This document shows, piece by piece, positions 25,889 to 33,907 of a DNA stretch of 38,266 bases. The notes under the pieces were generated by a model. That model saw only the letters and a program-made list of their open reading frames with translations, had not been told where the DNA came from and ran no database searches. Each line of letters begins with the position of its first letter. The first letter of the stretch is position 1. Made by a program: the position numbers and the translations under genes. The stretch is from Rhodovibrionaceae bacterium (GTDB lineage: Bacteria; Pseudomonadota; Alphaproteobacteria; Kiloniellales; DSM-21159): NCBI GenBank assembly GCA_028285215.1, contig JANQPZ010000146.1, positions 1 to 38,266 of the forward strand. Direction: 5' to 3'.

Positions 25889-27040
25889 ATGAGCCAAGAC
25901 AACGATCTCAAGCCTGAAACCCTCGCCGCCCAGGCGCTGCATTTTCTCGATGCCGAGACGGGGGCGGTGGTGCCGCCGCTGCACCCCTCGACCACCTTCG
26001 CGCGGGATGCCGACTACGCGCCCCGCGGCGCCTCGACCTATTCGCGCTATGGCGGGCCGGCCGTCGATCAGGTCGAGGCGCTGCTGGCCCGTCTGGAGGG
26101 CGGGGCAGGGGCACTGGTCTTCGCCTCGGGCCTGGCGGCTTCCGCCGCCGTGGTCATGGCGCTGAAGCCGGGCGACAGGTTGGTCTGCCATGCGCATATC
26201 TACTGGGGCTTCCGCGAGTGGCTGGAGGACTTCTGCCCGCGTTTCGGTCTGGATCTGCGGCTGATCGACATGACCGATGCCGCGCAGCTCGACGCGGCGC
26301 TTGAGGGCGGCGCGGCGCTGGTCTGGACCGAGACGCCGAGCAATCCCCTCTGGGAGGTGATCGATATCGCCGCCGTCGCCGAAAAGGCCCGGGCCGCCGG
26401 CGCGCGGCTGGCGGTGGACAGCACGGCGGCGCCCCCGGTGCTGCAGCGGCCCCTCGAGCTGGGGGCCGACATCGTCATGCATTCGGCGACCAAGTACCTC
26501 AACGGCCACAGCGACGTGCTGGCCGGCGCGCTGGCGACCCGCCAGGCCGACGACTTCTGGCAGCGGGTGCGGTTCAATCGGACCGGCGTCGGCGCCATGC
26601 TCGGCGCCTTCGAGGCCTGGCTGCTGCTGCGCGGCCTGCGCACCCTCTATCTCCGGGTCCGCCACGCCAGCGCGACGGCGCTGTTTCTGGCCAGCCGCCT
26701 GCAGCGGCATCCCAAGGTCCAGCAGGTGCTCTATCCCGGGCTGCCCGAGCATCCGGGCCACGAGATCGCCTGCCGCCAGATGGACGGCGGCTTCGGCGGC
26801 ATGCTGTCGATCCGCGTCGCCGGCGGGCGGGCGGCGGGGCTCGGCCTCGCCAAGTCGACCCGCGTCTTCGTGCCGGCCACCTCCCTCGGCGGCGTCGAGA
26901 GCCTGATCGAGCACCGCAAGACCATCGAGGGCGAGGCCTCGATCCTGCCCGACGATCTGCTGCGTCTGTCGGTCGGGATCGAACATCCCGGCGACCTGCT
27001 CGCCGATCTGGAGCAGGCGCTCGAGCGCCTCGCGCCATAG
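25889..27040 (+). CDS. transsulfuration-family PLP enzyme (cystathionine gamma-synthase/beta-lyase type)
   Basis: This fold-type I PLP enzyme has 383 residues. The family cleaves or forms C-S bonds in cystathionine, methionine and related amino acids. The PLP lysine is K202 in MHSATKYLNGHSDVLAG. Other hallmarks are STTFARDADYAPRGASTYSR, YGGPAVDQVEALLARLEGG, TETPSNPLWEVIDIAAVAE and the closing LLRLSVGIEHPGDLLADLEQ. Which C-S reaction it performs cannot be told from sequence. It sits between an EamA exporter and a glutathione transferase (44 bp to the next gene). A role in breaking down cysteine S-conjugates is a reasonable but unproven idea. Confidence 0.92.
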   Translation: MSQDNDLKPETLAAQALHFLDAETGAVVPPLHPSTTFARDADYAPRGASTYSRYGGPAVDQVEALLARLEGGAGALVFASGLAASAAVVMALKPGDRLVCHAHIYWGFREWLEDFCPRFGLDLRLIDMTDAAQLDAALEGGAALVWTETPSNPLWEVIDIAAVAEKARAAGARLAVDSTAAPPVLQRPLELGADIVMHSATKYLNGHSDVLAGALATRQADDFWQRVRFNRTGVGAMLGAFEAWLLLRGLRTLYLRVRHASATALFLASRLQRHPKVQQVLYPGLPEHPGHEIACRQMDGGFGGMLSIRVAGGRAAGLGLAKSTRVFVPATSLGGVESLIEHRKTIEGEASILPDDLLRLSVGIEHPGDLLADLEQALERLAP

Positions 27041-27084
27041 CCCGCACCCCAACAGCACGCATCGCAAGAAGGGACCGCTGCAGG

Positions 27085-27708
27085 ATGACCATCCAGCTCT
27101 ACACCTGGGGCACGCCGAACGGCCGCAAGATCTCGATCGCTCTGGAGGAACTGGCGCTGCCCTACGACGTCCATAGCGTCGACATCACCAAGGACGCGCA
27201 GTTCGACCCTGCCTTCCTGAAGATCAGCCCGAACAACAAGATACCGGCGATCGTCGATCCGCAGGGGCCGGGCGGCGGCGAGATTGCCCTCTTCGAGACC
27301 GGGGCGATCCTGCTGTACCTGGCGCGCAAGACCGGCAGGCTGCTGCCCGAAGACGAGCGGGAGCATTGGGCGGCGCTGCAGTGGCTGATGTGGCAGATGG
27401 GCGGTTTCGGGCCGATGCTCGGTCAGGCGCACCACTTCCTGCGGTTCGCGCCGGAGGACGTGCCCTACGCCAAGACGCGCTACAGCAACGAAACGCGGCG
27501 TCTCTACGGCGTGCTCGACGCGCGCCTGGCGGAGGTGCCCTTTCTGGCCGGCGAGACCTACTCGGTGGCCGACATCGCGACCTTTCCCTGGGCGGCGCGC
27601 CATCCCTGGCAGCAGATCGCGCTGGAGGACTTTGCCAACGTCAAGCGCTGGTACGATGAGCTTGCCGCGCGGCCGGCCGTCGAGCGCGGCATGGCCGTTC
27701 CGGCCTGA
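27085..27708 (+). CDS. glutathione S-transferase, Nu-class/YfcG-like (copy 2)
   Basis: This 207-residue paralogue of the enzyme at 23231 has TPNGRK near the start, KISPNNKIPAIVDPQG, ETGAILLYLARKTG, and QWLMWQMGGFGPMLGQAHHF. By eye more than half of the residues are shared with copy 1, and the DNA around the WLMWQMGG block is nearly identical. An AAGAAGGGA site lies upstream of the ATG. It follows the PLP enzyme by 44 bp and is probably in the same transcript. The two copies flank the AraC/EamA/PLP segment in the same orientation. Confidence 0.94.
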   Translation: MTIQLYTWGTPNGRKISIALEELALPYDVHSVDITKDAQFDPAFLKISPNNKIPAIVDPQGPGGGEIALFETGAILLYLARKTGRLLPEDEREHWAALQWLMWQMGGFGPMLGQAHHFLRFAPEDVPYAKTRYSNETRRLYGVLDARLAEVPFLAGETYSVADIATFPWAARHPWQQIALEDFANVKRWYDELAARPAVERGMAVPA

Positions 27709-27762
27709 ACCGAAGCGAAGCGCAGAGGGGCCGGGGGGCTCTCGGATAATTCTGCCCGGGAG

Positions 27763-28002
27763 CTAGACGGCGACGCGGCGCTCTCCGTTGCGGGGGCGGC
27801 CGCGGCGGCGCTGCGGTGTCGGCAGTGCCTCGACGTTCTCCGCCCCGCTGTCGCTGCGCCCGGCGAGCGTCATCAGTTCGCCGCGGGCTTGCTGCAGGCG
27901 GTTCAGCTCGCGCGCGTCTTCGCGATCCCAAACCTCCATCAGGCTGAGCCTGATTTCGACGAGATCGATCAGTGTATCCAGGCTCTGCGTCGAAATACCC
28001 AT
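27763..28002 (-). CDS. small protein with AT-hook-like C-terminus
   Basis: A 79-residue protein of no family I can name. The first 45 residues are helical and amphipathic (STQSLDTLIDLVEIRLSLME, then DREDARELNRLQQARGEL) and could form a coiled coil or dimer. The tail PQRRRGRPRNGERR (about 64-77) contains the RGRP core of an AT-hook, a minor-groove DNA-binding motif. It is probably nucleoid-associated or regulatory. The upstream region on its own strand (28003-28160) contains an A/T-rich patch, AAAAAAAGATGAAAG, that could be its promoter region. Its 3' end faces the GST gene. Confidence 0.62.
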   Translation of the reverse strand: MGISTQSLDTLIDLVEIRLSLMEVWDREDARELNRLQQARGELMTLAGRSDSGAENVEALPTPQRRRGRPRNGERRVAV

Positions 28003-28342
28003 GGTCCGACCCCCTTTCGTCCTTCCTGGTCGCTGCCTGTCGGCGCGCCTCTGCGACGGCGCCCCAGGCCGTTTTCGGCACCTGGCCGTAGGTCTCAGGG
28101 GATCGAAAGTGCGTGGGATTTGGATAAAAAAAGATGAAAGTTGTCGAGTTGCCCACAGCTTTCTGCCGCGGCCTCTGGGCGTTTCCCGCTATCCGAAGGC
28201 AGCACCGCCAGGCGCAACACTCTGGATCGATGGGATCGGCCCGGTCAGAAGGTCGAGCACCTGTTGGACGGCCGGTCGGGCAGGGGCTGACGGCCCGATT
28301 TGACCGCTGCAAGTCCAACGCAGTCGGCAGGTTCCCCCATCG
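28003..28342. other. gene-free stretch between the AT-hook protein and tRNA-Ser
   Basis: I see no convincing coding region. A short plus-strand frame at 28134-28346 (MKVVELPTAFCRG) has no family resemblance, and its codon pattern looks like chance. The patch TGGATAAAAAAAGATGAAAG at 28119-28138 is the only A/T-rich segment and may carry the promoter of the minus-strand small gene. The rest is ordinary GC-rich spacer. Confidence 0.4.
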
Positions 28343-28372
28343 TTGACAAGCCGACTGCGGCGCAGCTAGAAC
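28343..28372 (+). promoter_or_regulatory. promoter of tRNA-Ser
   Basis: A perfect -35 box TTGACA at 28343-28348 is followed, 18 bp later, by TAGAAC at 28367-28372 (four of six matches to the -10 consensus). Transcription would begin near 28379, about 35 bases before the tRNA. Confidence 0.6.
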
Positions 28373-28413
28373 CACCAACCGCATACGTCGTGGAAAACCG
28401 CCACTCGTACTGC

Positions 28414-28505
28414 GGAGGGGTGGCCGAGTGGCTGAAGGCGACGGTTTGCTAAACCGTTATACGGGTAACACTGTATCGAGGGTTCGAATCCCTTCCCCTC
28501 CGCCA
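28414..28505 (+). tRNA. tRNA-Ser (anticodon GCU)
   Basis: This is a complete class II tRNA with encoded CCA. The acceptor stem GGAGGGG (28414-28420) pairs with CCCCTCC (28495-28501), then discriminator G and CCA (28503-28505). The anticodon stem ACGGT/ACCGT encloses the loop TTGCTAA with anticodon GCT at 28448-28450, reading AGC/AGU serine codons. A long variable arm (ATAC...GTAT) and the T loop TTCGAAT are clear. Serine tRNA 3' ends are frequent integration sites, and the DNA to the right changes in character. Confidence 0.97.
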
Positions 28506-28592
28506 TTTTCCATCCGACGAACTTTCTCCGTCTGTCGGATCGCGCCAAAAATCCCTAGAAACTGCGCCGTTCGCTGTCAGGCCTCTGAACTG

Positions 28593-28619
28593 CGCCGATC
28601 CTGGTGGGCCGGATCGGCG
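28593..28619. terminator. inverted repeat between tRNA-Ser and the hsd operon
   Basis: CGCCGATCC (28593-28601) and GGATCGGCG (28611-28619) are exact reverse complements with a nine-base loop. They lie where the tRNA transcript and the oppositely directed hsd operon converge, so a shared terminator is likely. The plus-strand side is followed by a T/C-rich stretch. A weaker ATCCGAC/GTCGGAT pair is at 28512-28540. Confidence 0.5.
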
Positions 28620-28681
28620 TGCTCTCTCCCCGCCTATTCTCTCAACCTCCTGACTTTGACGGACCGCTACGGGGTTTCAGG

Positions 28682-29512
28682 TTATTGATATCTTTTGGAA
28701 ATTGGGTGTCGGCCGGGCGAAGCTCTTGGCGCTTCAAATGGAGGGCGAGTGGAGCTCCCCTCCAACTTCTGTTGCCTCAGCCCCTCCGTTCCGGCCTGTT
28801 CCCTCCAAACCTCTGCAGCGATCGGCAGTTCATTGAGCTCTGCTCGGGCTTCGCGCCATGTCGGATAGTGTTCCGTCATCAAGGCAATGAAGCGTTCACT
28901 GTGCGTAGGTTCGATCAGGTGCACCATCTCGTGGACAATGACGTATTCGAGCAAGTCCTTCGGCTTCCTGACCAGCTCCGTGTTTAGGCGAATGTTTCGC
29001 TTACGCGGGTTGCATCCACCCCACTTAGTCTTCATGCGCTGGAGGAAATATCCCGAAACCGTCACACCGAGCTTTTCTTCCCATTTTCGAATCAACCGCG
29101 GGACAACCTGATGCAGCAGCGAACGATGCCACTCCTGCATCACCTCATTGCGTTTCTGACGAGAGCTATCCGGGCGCACGGTCAGGAATATCCGTCGATG
29201 ATCGAGCCTCACGCTGGGCTTCTCATCTTTCTCGGTCACGGATAGGAGATAACGCCTCCCCCAAAGATAATGGCTCTCACGCTCGACGAACTGACGCGGA
29301 GCCTCGCGTGCCTGAGAGAGCAGCTTTGCCTGTTGGTCTCGGATCCAACCGAGCTTGGAAATCGCATAGGCGCGAACGACTTCGAACCTGGCATCCGTCG
29401 GCGCCACGAGGGTCATATGTCCGGCTGGCGGATAGACGGACAGGTGCACGTTCTTGACGGCCTTCCGAGTGACCTCGATCGATATGTCACCCAGCTGAAT
29501 GACCTCGCCCAT
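28682..29512 (-). CDS. YgjP/SprT-like zinc metalloprotease associated with type I RM
   Basis: A 276-residue soluble metallopeptidase of the YgjP (DUF45)/M48-like group. The zinc site is H194-E195-x2-H198 in VIVHEMVHLI, with H204 in EPTHSERF as the likely third ligand. The family motif MKTKWGGCNPRKRNIRLNTE is just before it. The C-terminal 40 residues are Pro/Arg-rich and probably disordered. Its ATG overlaps the hsdR stop by one base (TGATG), so it is the last gene of the hsd operon and translationally coupled. Such proteases are commonly next to type I RM genes; a role in proteolytic control of the restriction complex is plausible but not established. Confidence 0.88.
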   Translation of the reverse strand: MGEVIQLGDISIEVTRKAVKNVHLSVYPPAGHMTLVAPTDARFEVVRAYAISKLGWIRDQQAKLLSQAREAPRQFVERESHYLWGRRYLLSVTEKDEKPSVRLDHRRIFLTVRPDSSRQKRNEVMQEWHRSLLHQVVPRLIRKWEEKLGVTVSGYFLQRMKTKWGGCNPRKRNIRLNTELVRKPKDLLEYVIVHEMVHLIEPTHSERFIALMTEHYPTWREARAELNELPIAAEVWREQAGTEGLRQQKLEGSSTRPPFEAPRASPGRHPISKRYQ

Positions 29513-32500
29513 CAGTACCCCGGCTGGCTCTTGATGATCTCGAATAGCGCGAGCGTCACTTCGCGATCCTTGTCCAAGAGCGGATAGAGAGCGTTGAGAA
29601 CCTCTCGCTCCCGAGTCTCCTCACCCTTCCAATCTGCCGGCGCTTGCTCTCTGATCGCTCGGTCGATCCGTAGCGCCAGGTCGGCTTTCAAGTCGTCGTC
29701 GGCTGGGCATACGAAGGTCGTCGCGTCGAGCGTCGGCAGGTTGTTGAATATGACCGCCGCCTCACGATTACCCTGCAACGATGCCGGAACCCCTTGGTCC
29801 GGCGCCCTAGTCGCTAGCTTCCGTACGAGATCCTCGGCCCTGCGGAGAAATTCCTCGTACGCGGCGGCCTCCTCCCGGCTCTGTCTGATCAGGTCCTCAA
29901 GCAGCTTCGACATCTGGTCGTAGAAACGCGGATCCGTGAGCTGATCGCGGATGATCGTCTTGCGGATATTGTTGATGATGCCTTCGGCAACCGCGTTCTT
30001 CGACAGCTTGCCTTTGTCATTCAGCTTCCGGGCGATTGCGTCATGGATGCCGGTCTCGATTATCAGCTCCGTCAGGGACAGATTGGCGAGGTTCCCTAGA
30101 TTGTCAGCCGGGTCTGCCTGAACGTAGGTGTTCAGGAGATGGCGCATGTCCGCCTCGTAAGGCTTGATGTCCAACTCCTCTCCCGAGTGCTTTTTCATCG
30201 CGGCCCGCAGGTCACTGTAGAAGTCGACCTCGCCCTGGATCGCTGTGCCATCGGCTGCCGAATACCCGGCTTCATCCAGATGCTGGGTTATGGCCGCATA
30301 GGCGCGGACAAAGGTCGCGACGGCCTTGTAGAAAGAGACCCGGAGCGCCTCCGTTTCCATCAAGGCGTTGGGGTCAGACGCGTCGCCGCAGAAGTACTGC
30401 AGGTATTGCTCCACCTGCCGTGGTAGGGGCACCGGCTCACAGAGATACTTTAGCGCCTCGCGGGACTCGTCGAGGTGCTTCTTGCCTTCCTCGAGCCAGT
30501 TCTTGATGTGGACGTTGTTCTCGCCGCCATTCCCCTCGTCGATATCCAATTCGTCGGAATTGTAGACGGCGATCGCGTGCTGCACATCGCCGAACAGTTC
30601 CTTGAAATCGACGATGTAGCCGTAGTCCTTGTCATCACCGTCGAGTCTGTTCGTCCGGCAGATCGCCTGAAACAGGTTGTGATCGTGGATCTCGTTGTCC
30701 AGATAGATGTAGGTGCAACTGGGGGCATCAAAGCCGGTCAGCAGTTTGCTTACGACAATCAGCAGCTTCATGTTCGCCGGCTCTTCGATGAACCGCCGCT
30801 TGGTTTCGTATTCATACTGCTTGGTCGTCTGACCGGGCTTCAGGACGTGCTTCGTGTAGGTGTCGAACTTGTAGCGCTCATCGCTGTTCGGCGGCTCGCG
30901 CGAGATCGCATTGTGGTTGGGCTCGAAAGACGTGATGATTCCCATGTGCGGCCCGAAGCTCGTGTTTTGAATCAGCCGGTAATAGTGGCAAGCGTCGTAG
31001 ATTGACGCGGCGACGAGGATGGCCGTCCCGCGATCGTCGTTCAGGCGCGGCTTCAGGCTGAAATCCTGAATGATCTCGGCGATGATGCGGCTCTTTCGTT
31101 CGGCCGCGCTCATCAAGTCTTCCATGGTGGCCCAGCGCTTTCGCAGAACCGCCTTCTGGAAGTTGTTCAGCCCCTTTGTCTTTTGTTCAAACCACGCATC
31201 GATCTTGGCCTGGTTCGTGAGCCGCTGGGGCACGTCCCGGGCCTCGTACTTGAGGTCCAGGATGACGTTGTCCGTCACCGCTTCGTGGAACTTGTAGGTG
31301 TGGATGTAGGTGCCGAACACGTCGCGGGTCATCTGCCGGTCCTTGCGCAGCAGGGGCGTGCCCGTGAACCCGACAAAGATGGCTCCTTCCAGCCACCGCT
31401 TCATCTGCTTGTTCATGTCACCGCCCTGCGTGCGGTGGCACTCGTCCACAAAGACGTAGAAGCGCCCGATGACCTTTGGCGGTGGGCCGCTGAGATCCGA
31501 CGAGTCGAACTTGTGAATTAGCGCGCACAACAGACGGGGCGCTGGTGCACCTAGCTTCTCGATGAATTCAGCGCGCGAGGTTATCCGCGGTGACGGCGCA
31601 TCAGCGCCGATCACTCCCGCGTTCCGCATGACGCCCGTGATCTGCTTGTCCAGCTCTTCACGGTCGGTGACGATCAGGATGCGACCGTCCGGATCGTGCT
31701 CCATGAGCCATTTCGCGAGCAGCACCATGAGGATGCTTTTGCCGCTGCCCTGCGTGTGCCAGATCACACCGCCTTCGCGCTTCGCGATCCGCTCCTGCGC
31801 CAGCTTCACGCCCTTGAACTGATGCTGGCGGGGCACCTTTTTCTGGCCGGCATCGAAAATTACGAAGTTGCAGATCATGTCCAGCAGCCGGTCCTTTCGG
31901 ACCATCTGTGCAACTGGACGATCGAGCAACGCTCCTTCGGCAGGGGTACCGGGAAGCGGTTCCTCGTCTTTCCAGCCGACAAAGAACTTCTCGGGCGTAC
32001 CGACGGTCCCGTAGCGCAGGCCCTGCGCATCGCTGCCGGCCAGCAGGAGTTGCACCGTGGGGAAGAATCTCGCGTTGAAGATCTCTTCCTGATTGGTGAT
32101 CAGTTGGCGGATCCCGTCACCCACCTCGACGGAGCTTCGCTTCAGCTCGATCACCCCCACGGCCAGGCCGTTGAGATAGAGAACGATATCGGGGCGGCGC
32201 TCGTGGCCCCCCTTCAGCGTCACCTCCTCGGCCAGGGCGAAGTCGTTGGCTCCCAGGTCTGCCCAATCCACCAGATGCACGGTCTTGTGCGGCTGACCGA
32301 CAGAGGTTTGGACGTCGACGCCGTACCGGAGGAGTTGATAGGTCCGGAGGCTGGCCTGATAGAGGGTGGTGCCGGTGACATCGATGGCGTTCTGCAGCTT
32401 GGCGAGGGCGGCTGCGATCTCCGCATCCGAGTAGCCGCGCGCCTTCAGGTTTGCGCGCAGAATATCGGGCTCCACGCCGCGGTTTCCTTCGCGCTTAGAC

Positions 32501-32607
32501 CAGTCGCCAAGGTGCCGGTAGCCGAGCCCACCCTGATCCTCGGGAGCTGTGATGAAGGCGGCGAGGCGGTTCTGTGTTGTACGCTCTGAACGGGGGCGAT
32601 CAGGCAT
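29512..32607 (-). CDS. hsdR: type I restriction endonuclease subunit R (HsdR)
   Basis: This is the motor and nuclease subunit (1031 residues) that translocates and cuts DNA unmethylated at the HsdS target. N-terminal nuclease domain: P139-D140 in [11 protein letters not shown] and E154-L-K156 in GVIELKRSS, the PD-(D/E)xK pattern. Superfamily 2 translocase: Walker [13 protein letters not shown] (286-291), DECH box at 388-391 in [17 protein letters not shown] at 415-418, and later motif regions ([40 protein letters not shown]). The C-terminal helical region should contact the methylase. The ATG overlaps the end of hsdS by eight bases. All motifs look intact, so the enzyme is probably active. 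Confidence 0.96.
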   Translation of the reverse strand: MPDRPRSERTTQNRLAAFITAPEDQGGLGYRHLGDWSKREGNRGVEPDILRANLKARGYSDAEIAAALAKLQNAIDVTGTTLYQASLRTYQLLRYGVDVQTSVGQPHKTVHLVDWADLGANDFALAEEVTLKGGHERRPDIVLYLNGLAVGVIELKRSSVEVGDGIRQLITNQEEIFNARFFPTVQLLLAGSDAQGLRYGTVGTPEKFFVGWKDEEPLPGTPAEGALLDRPVAQMVRKDRLLDMICNFVIFDAGQKKVPRQHQFKGVKLAQERIAKREGGVIWHTQGSGKSILMVLLAKWLMEHDPDGRILIVTDREELDKQITGVMRNAGVIGADAPSPRITSRAEFIEKLGAPAPRLLCALIHKFDSSDLSGPPPKVIGRFYVFVDECHRTQGGDMNKQMKRWLEGAIFVGFTGTPLLRKDRQMTRDVFGTYIHTYKFHEAVTDNVILDLKYEARDVPQRLTNQAKIDAWFEQKTKGLNNFQKAVLRKRWATMEDLMSAAERKSRIIAEIIQDFSLKPRLNDDRGTAILVAASIYDACHYYRLIQNTSFGPHMGIITSFEPNHNAISREPPNSDERYKFDTYTKHVLKPGQTTKQYEYETKRRFIEEPANMKLLIVVSKLLTGFDAPSCTYIYLDNEIHDHNLFQAICRTNRLDGDDKDYGYIVDFKELFGDVQHAIAVYNSDELDIDEGNGGENNVHIKNWLEEGKKHLDESREALKYLCEPVPLPRQVEQYLQYFCGDASDPNALMETEALRVSFYKAVATFVRAYAAITQHLDEAGYSAADGTAIQGEVDFYSDLRAAMKKHSGEELDIKPYEADMRHLLNTYVQADPADNLGNLANLSLTELIIETGIHDAIARKLNDKGKLSKNAVAEGIINNIRKTIIRDQLTDPRFYDQMSKLLEDLIRQSREEAAAYEEFLRRAEDLVRKLATRAPDQGVPASLQGNREAAVIFNNLPTLDATTFVCPADDDLKADLALRIDRAIREQAPADWKGEETREREVLNALYPLLDKDREVTLALFEIIKSQPGY

Positions 32608-33907
32608 GGACGGCCTCCGGTTCCCGCGTCTCTTCTTCCGGGACAGGCAGGCGCACCCGGCCGGTCAGCAGCGCCTGCATCATTGCCTGCCTCAGCGCGC
32701 GGGTTTTTTCGAGCCGCACCTTGAGTGCCGTGATCTCGGCGTCGAAATCGGAGATAGTCGAGACAATGGCTTCCTGCTCTTCAATTTCTGGAACTGGGAC
32801 CTCGACTTTCAACAATGACGTCTTTGATATGTTGTATCGCGTCGATCCCTGGGCCAGTTCCTTTACCAATCTCCTGCCTGCGTCACTACGTAGATAATGT
32901 ACTAAGAAGCGACCGTTGATCCGCTCGGGGGCGCGCAGCCGATATCCAAAGCAGAAGCTATTGAGAAATAAGTTTACCTCTTGAATGTCAACATACGAAC
33001 ATAGAGCAACTTCTTCGGGCGTCTCTGACGAACCGTTGAATAGGATGTCGCCATGCAATACGGAATTCTGTCGCTCATTTGAGGTAATCCGTACTAAATC
33101 AAACGCTGTAGGATCGACAATAGGATTGAGAACAACATTCAAGAATGTGACATAGCGCGCGTTGCCAGACCCGAAATCATCCTTCGTCTTTCCTGTCAAT
33201 CCACCGTATGTGCCACCAAGTTCACCAAGCCTCTGCTCGTGCCAGGGAGCGTTAAAGCCCGGTAGGCGCACTCGGCCCGTGAGCAGACGCTGCGTTACGG
33301 CCGTCCGCAAATCACGCTTTTTGGCGAGTAATCGCGAAAGCCCAGTTATTGCGTCATCCACCTGTGATAGCACTTCCGCAATAGCGCATTGCTCTCTAAG
33401 GGGAGGGGTTAGAACCGGAAGTTTTAGCAAATCCCTGGTATAGATTGCTGCAACACTAGTAGTGCCTGTTGCTAACGCTCGCAGTTGCGCAATAGCTGCC
33501 TTCGTGTTCAGAGCTAGATTGGCGTAGGAATTAGACGCGATAAGTCGTTCATCGAACTCCAATTTCATAATATTTGAGTTAAAATAGGCGACAGGAAGCT
33601 CGTCGTTCCAAATGGCCACCTTCCCAACGAGTTCTAGCGTATTTCTGGTATTGAAAATTACATCGCCTTTTTGGAGACGATGCATTTCGTCGGGTGTACG
33701 ATCAGGGGGTATATACTCCACCGATGAGACGTCAAATCTTCCCCGAACGACATTACCCATTTTCATCAGGGGATGTTCGGTTTCAGTTCTTGAGTTCGGA
33801 TAATTGCCTCCTAGCCGCGCATTGCGGAGGATCTGGCCCAGCGGCAGGAGCTCCCAGTCATCCGGGATAGGGCCGATCTCGCTGTTCTTGAATCCCGGCA
33901 TTACCAT
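32600..33907 (-). CDS. hsdS: type I restriction-modification specificity subunit S (HsdS)
   Basis: Two target-recognition domains (about residues 1-160 and 215-385) alternate with conserved helical spacers (about 165-210 and 390-425) that set the gap in the bipartite target. The spacer segments end in matching motifs, [14 protein letters not shown] and [14 protein letters not shown], encoded by a direct repeat (26 of 33 bases identical, at 32646-32678 and 33261-33293). The recognition domains are strikingly A/T-richer than the flanking genes, as is common for recently exchanged specificity domains. The start ATG overlaps the hsdM stop (ATGGTAA); the second ATG at 33901 is also possible. The 435 residues are a normal length, so it should be functional; the target sequence cannot be predicted from here. 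Confidence 0.95.
   Translation of the reverse strand: MVMPGFKNSEIGPIPDDWELLPLGQILRNARLGGNYPNSRTETEHPLMKMGNVVRGRFDVSSVEYIPPDRTPDEMHRLQKGDVIFNTRNTLELVGKVAIWNDELPVAYFNSNIMKLEFDERLIASNSYANLALNTKAAIAQLRALATGTTSVAAIYTRDLLKLPVLTPPLREQCAIAEVLSQVDDAITGLSRLLAKKRDLRTAVTQRLLTGRVRLPGFNAPWHEQRLGELGGTYGGLTGKTKDDFGSGNARYVTFLNVVLNPIVDPTAFDLVRITSNERQNSVLHGDILFNGSSETPEEVALCSYVDIQEVNLFLNSFCFGYRLRAPERINGRFLVHYLRSDAGRRLVKELAQGSTRYNISKTSLLKVEVPVPEIEEQEAIVSTISDFDAEITALKVRLEKTRALRQAMMQALLTGRVRLPVPEEETREPEAVHA

Noticed and set aside
24821..27067. A 748-codon minus-strand frame opposite the EamA and PLP-enzyme genes
   Set aside because: Same artefact: the opposite strand carries well-conserved proteins, and this frame has no recognisable domain.
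28506..28681. Duplicate of the tRNA-Ser 3' end as an attachment site
   Set aside because: I looked for the T-arm/acceptor sequence to the right of the tRNA up to the window end and saw no second copy; only unrelated short matches such as GAATCCC near 33890.
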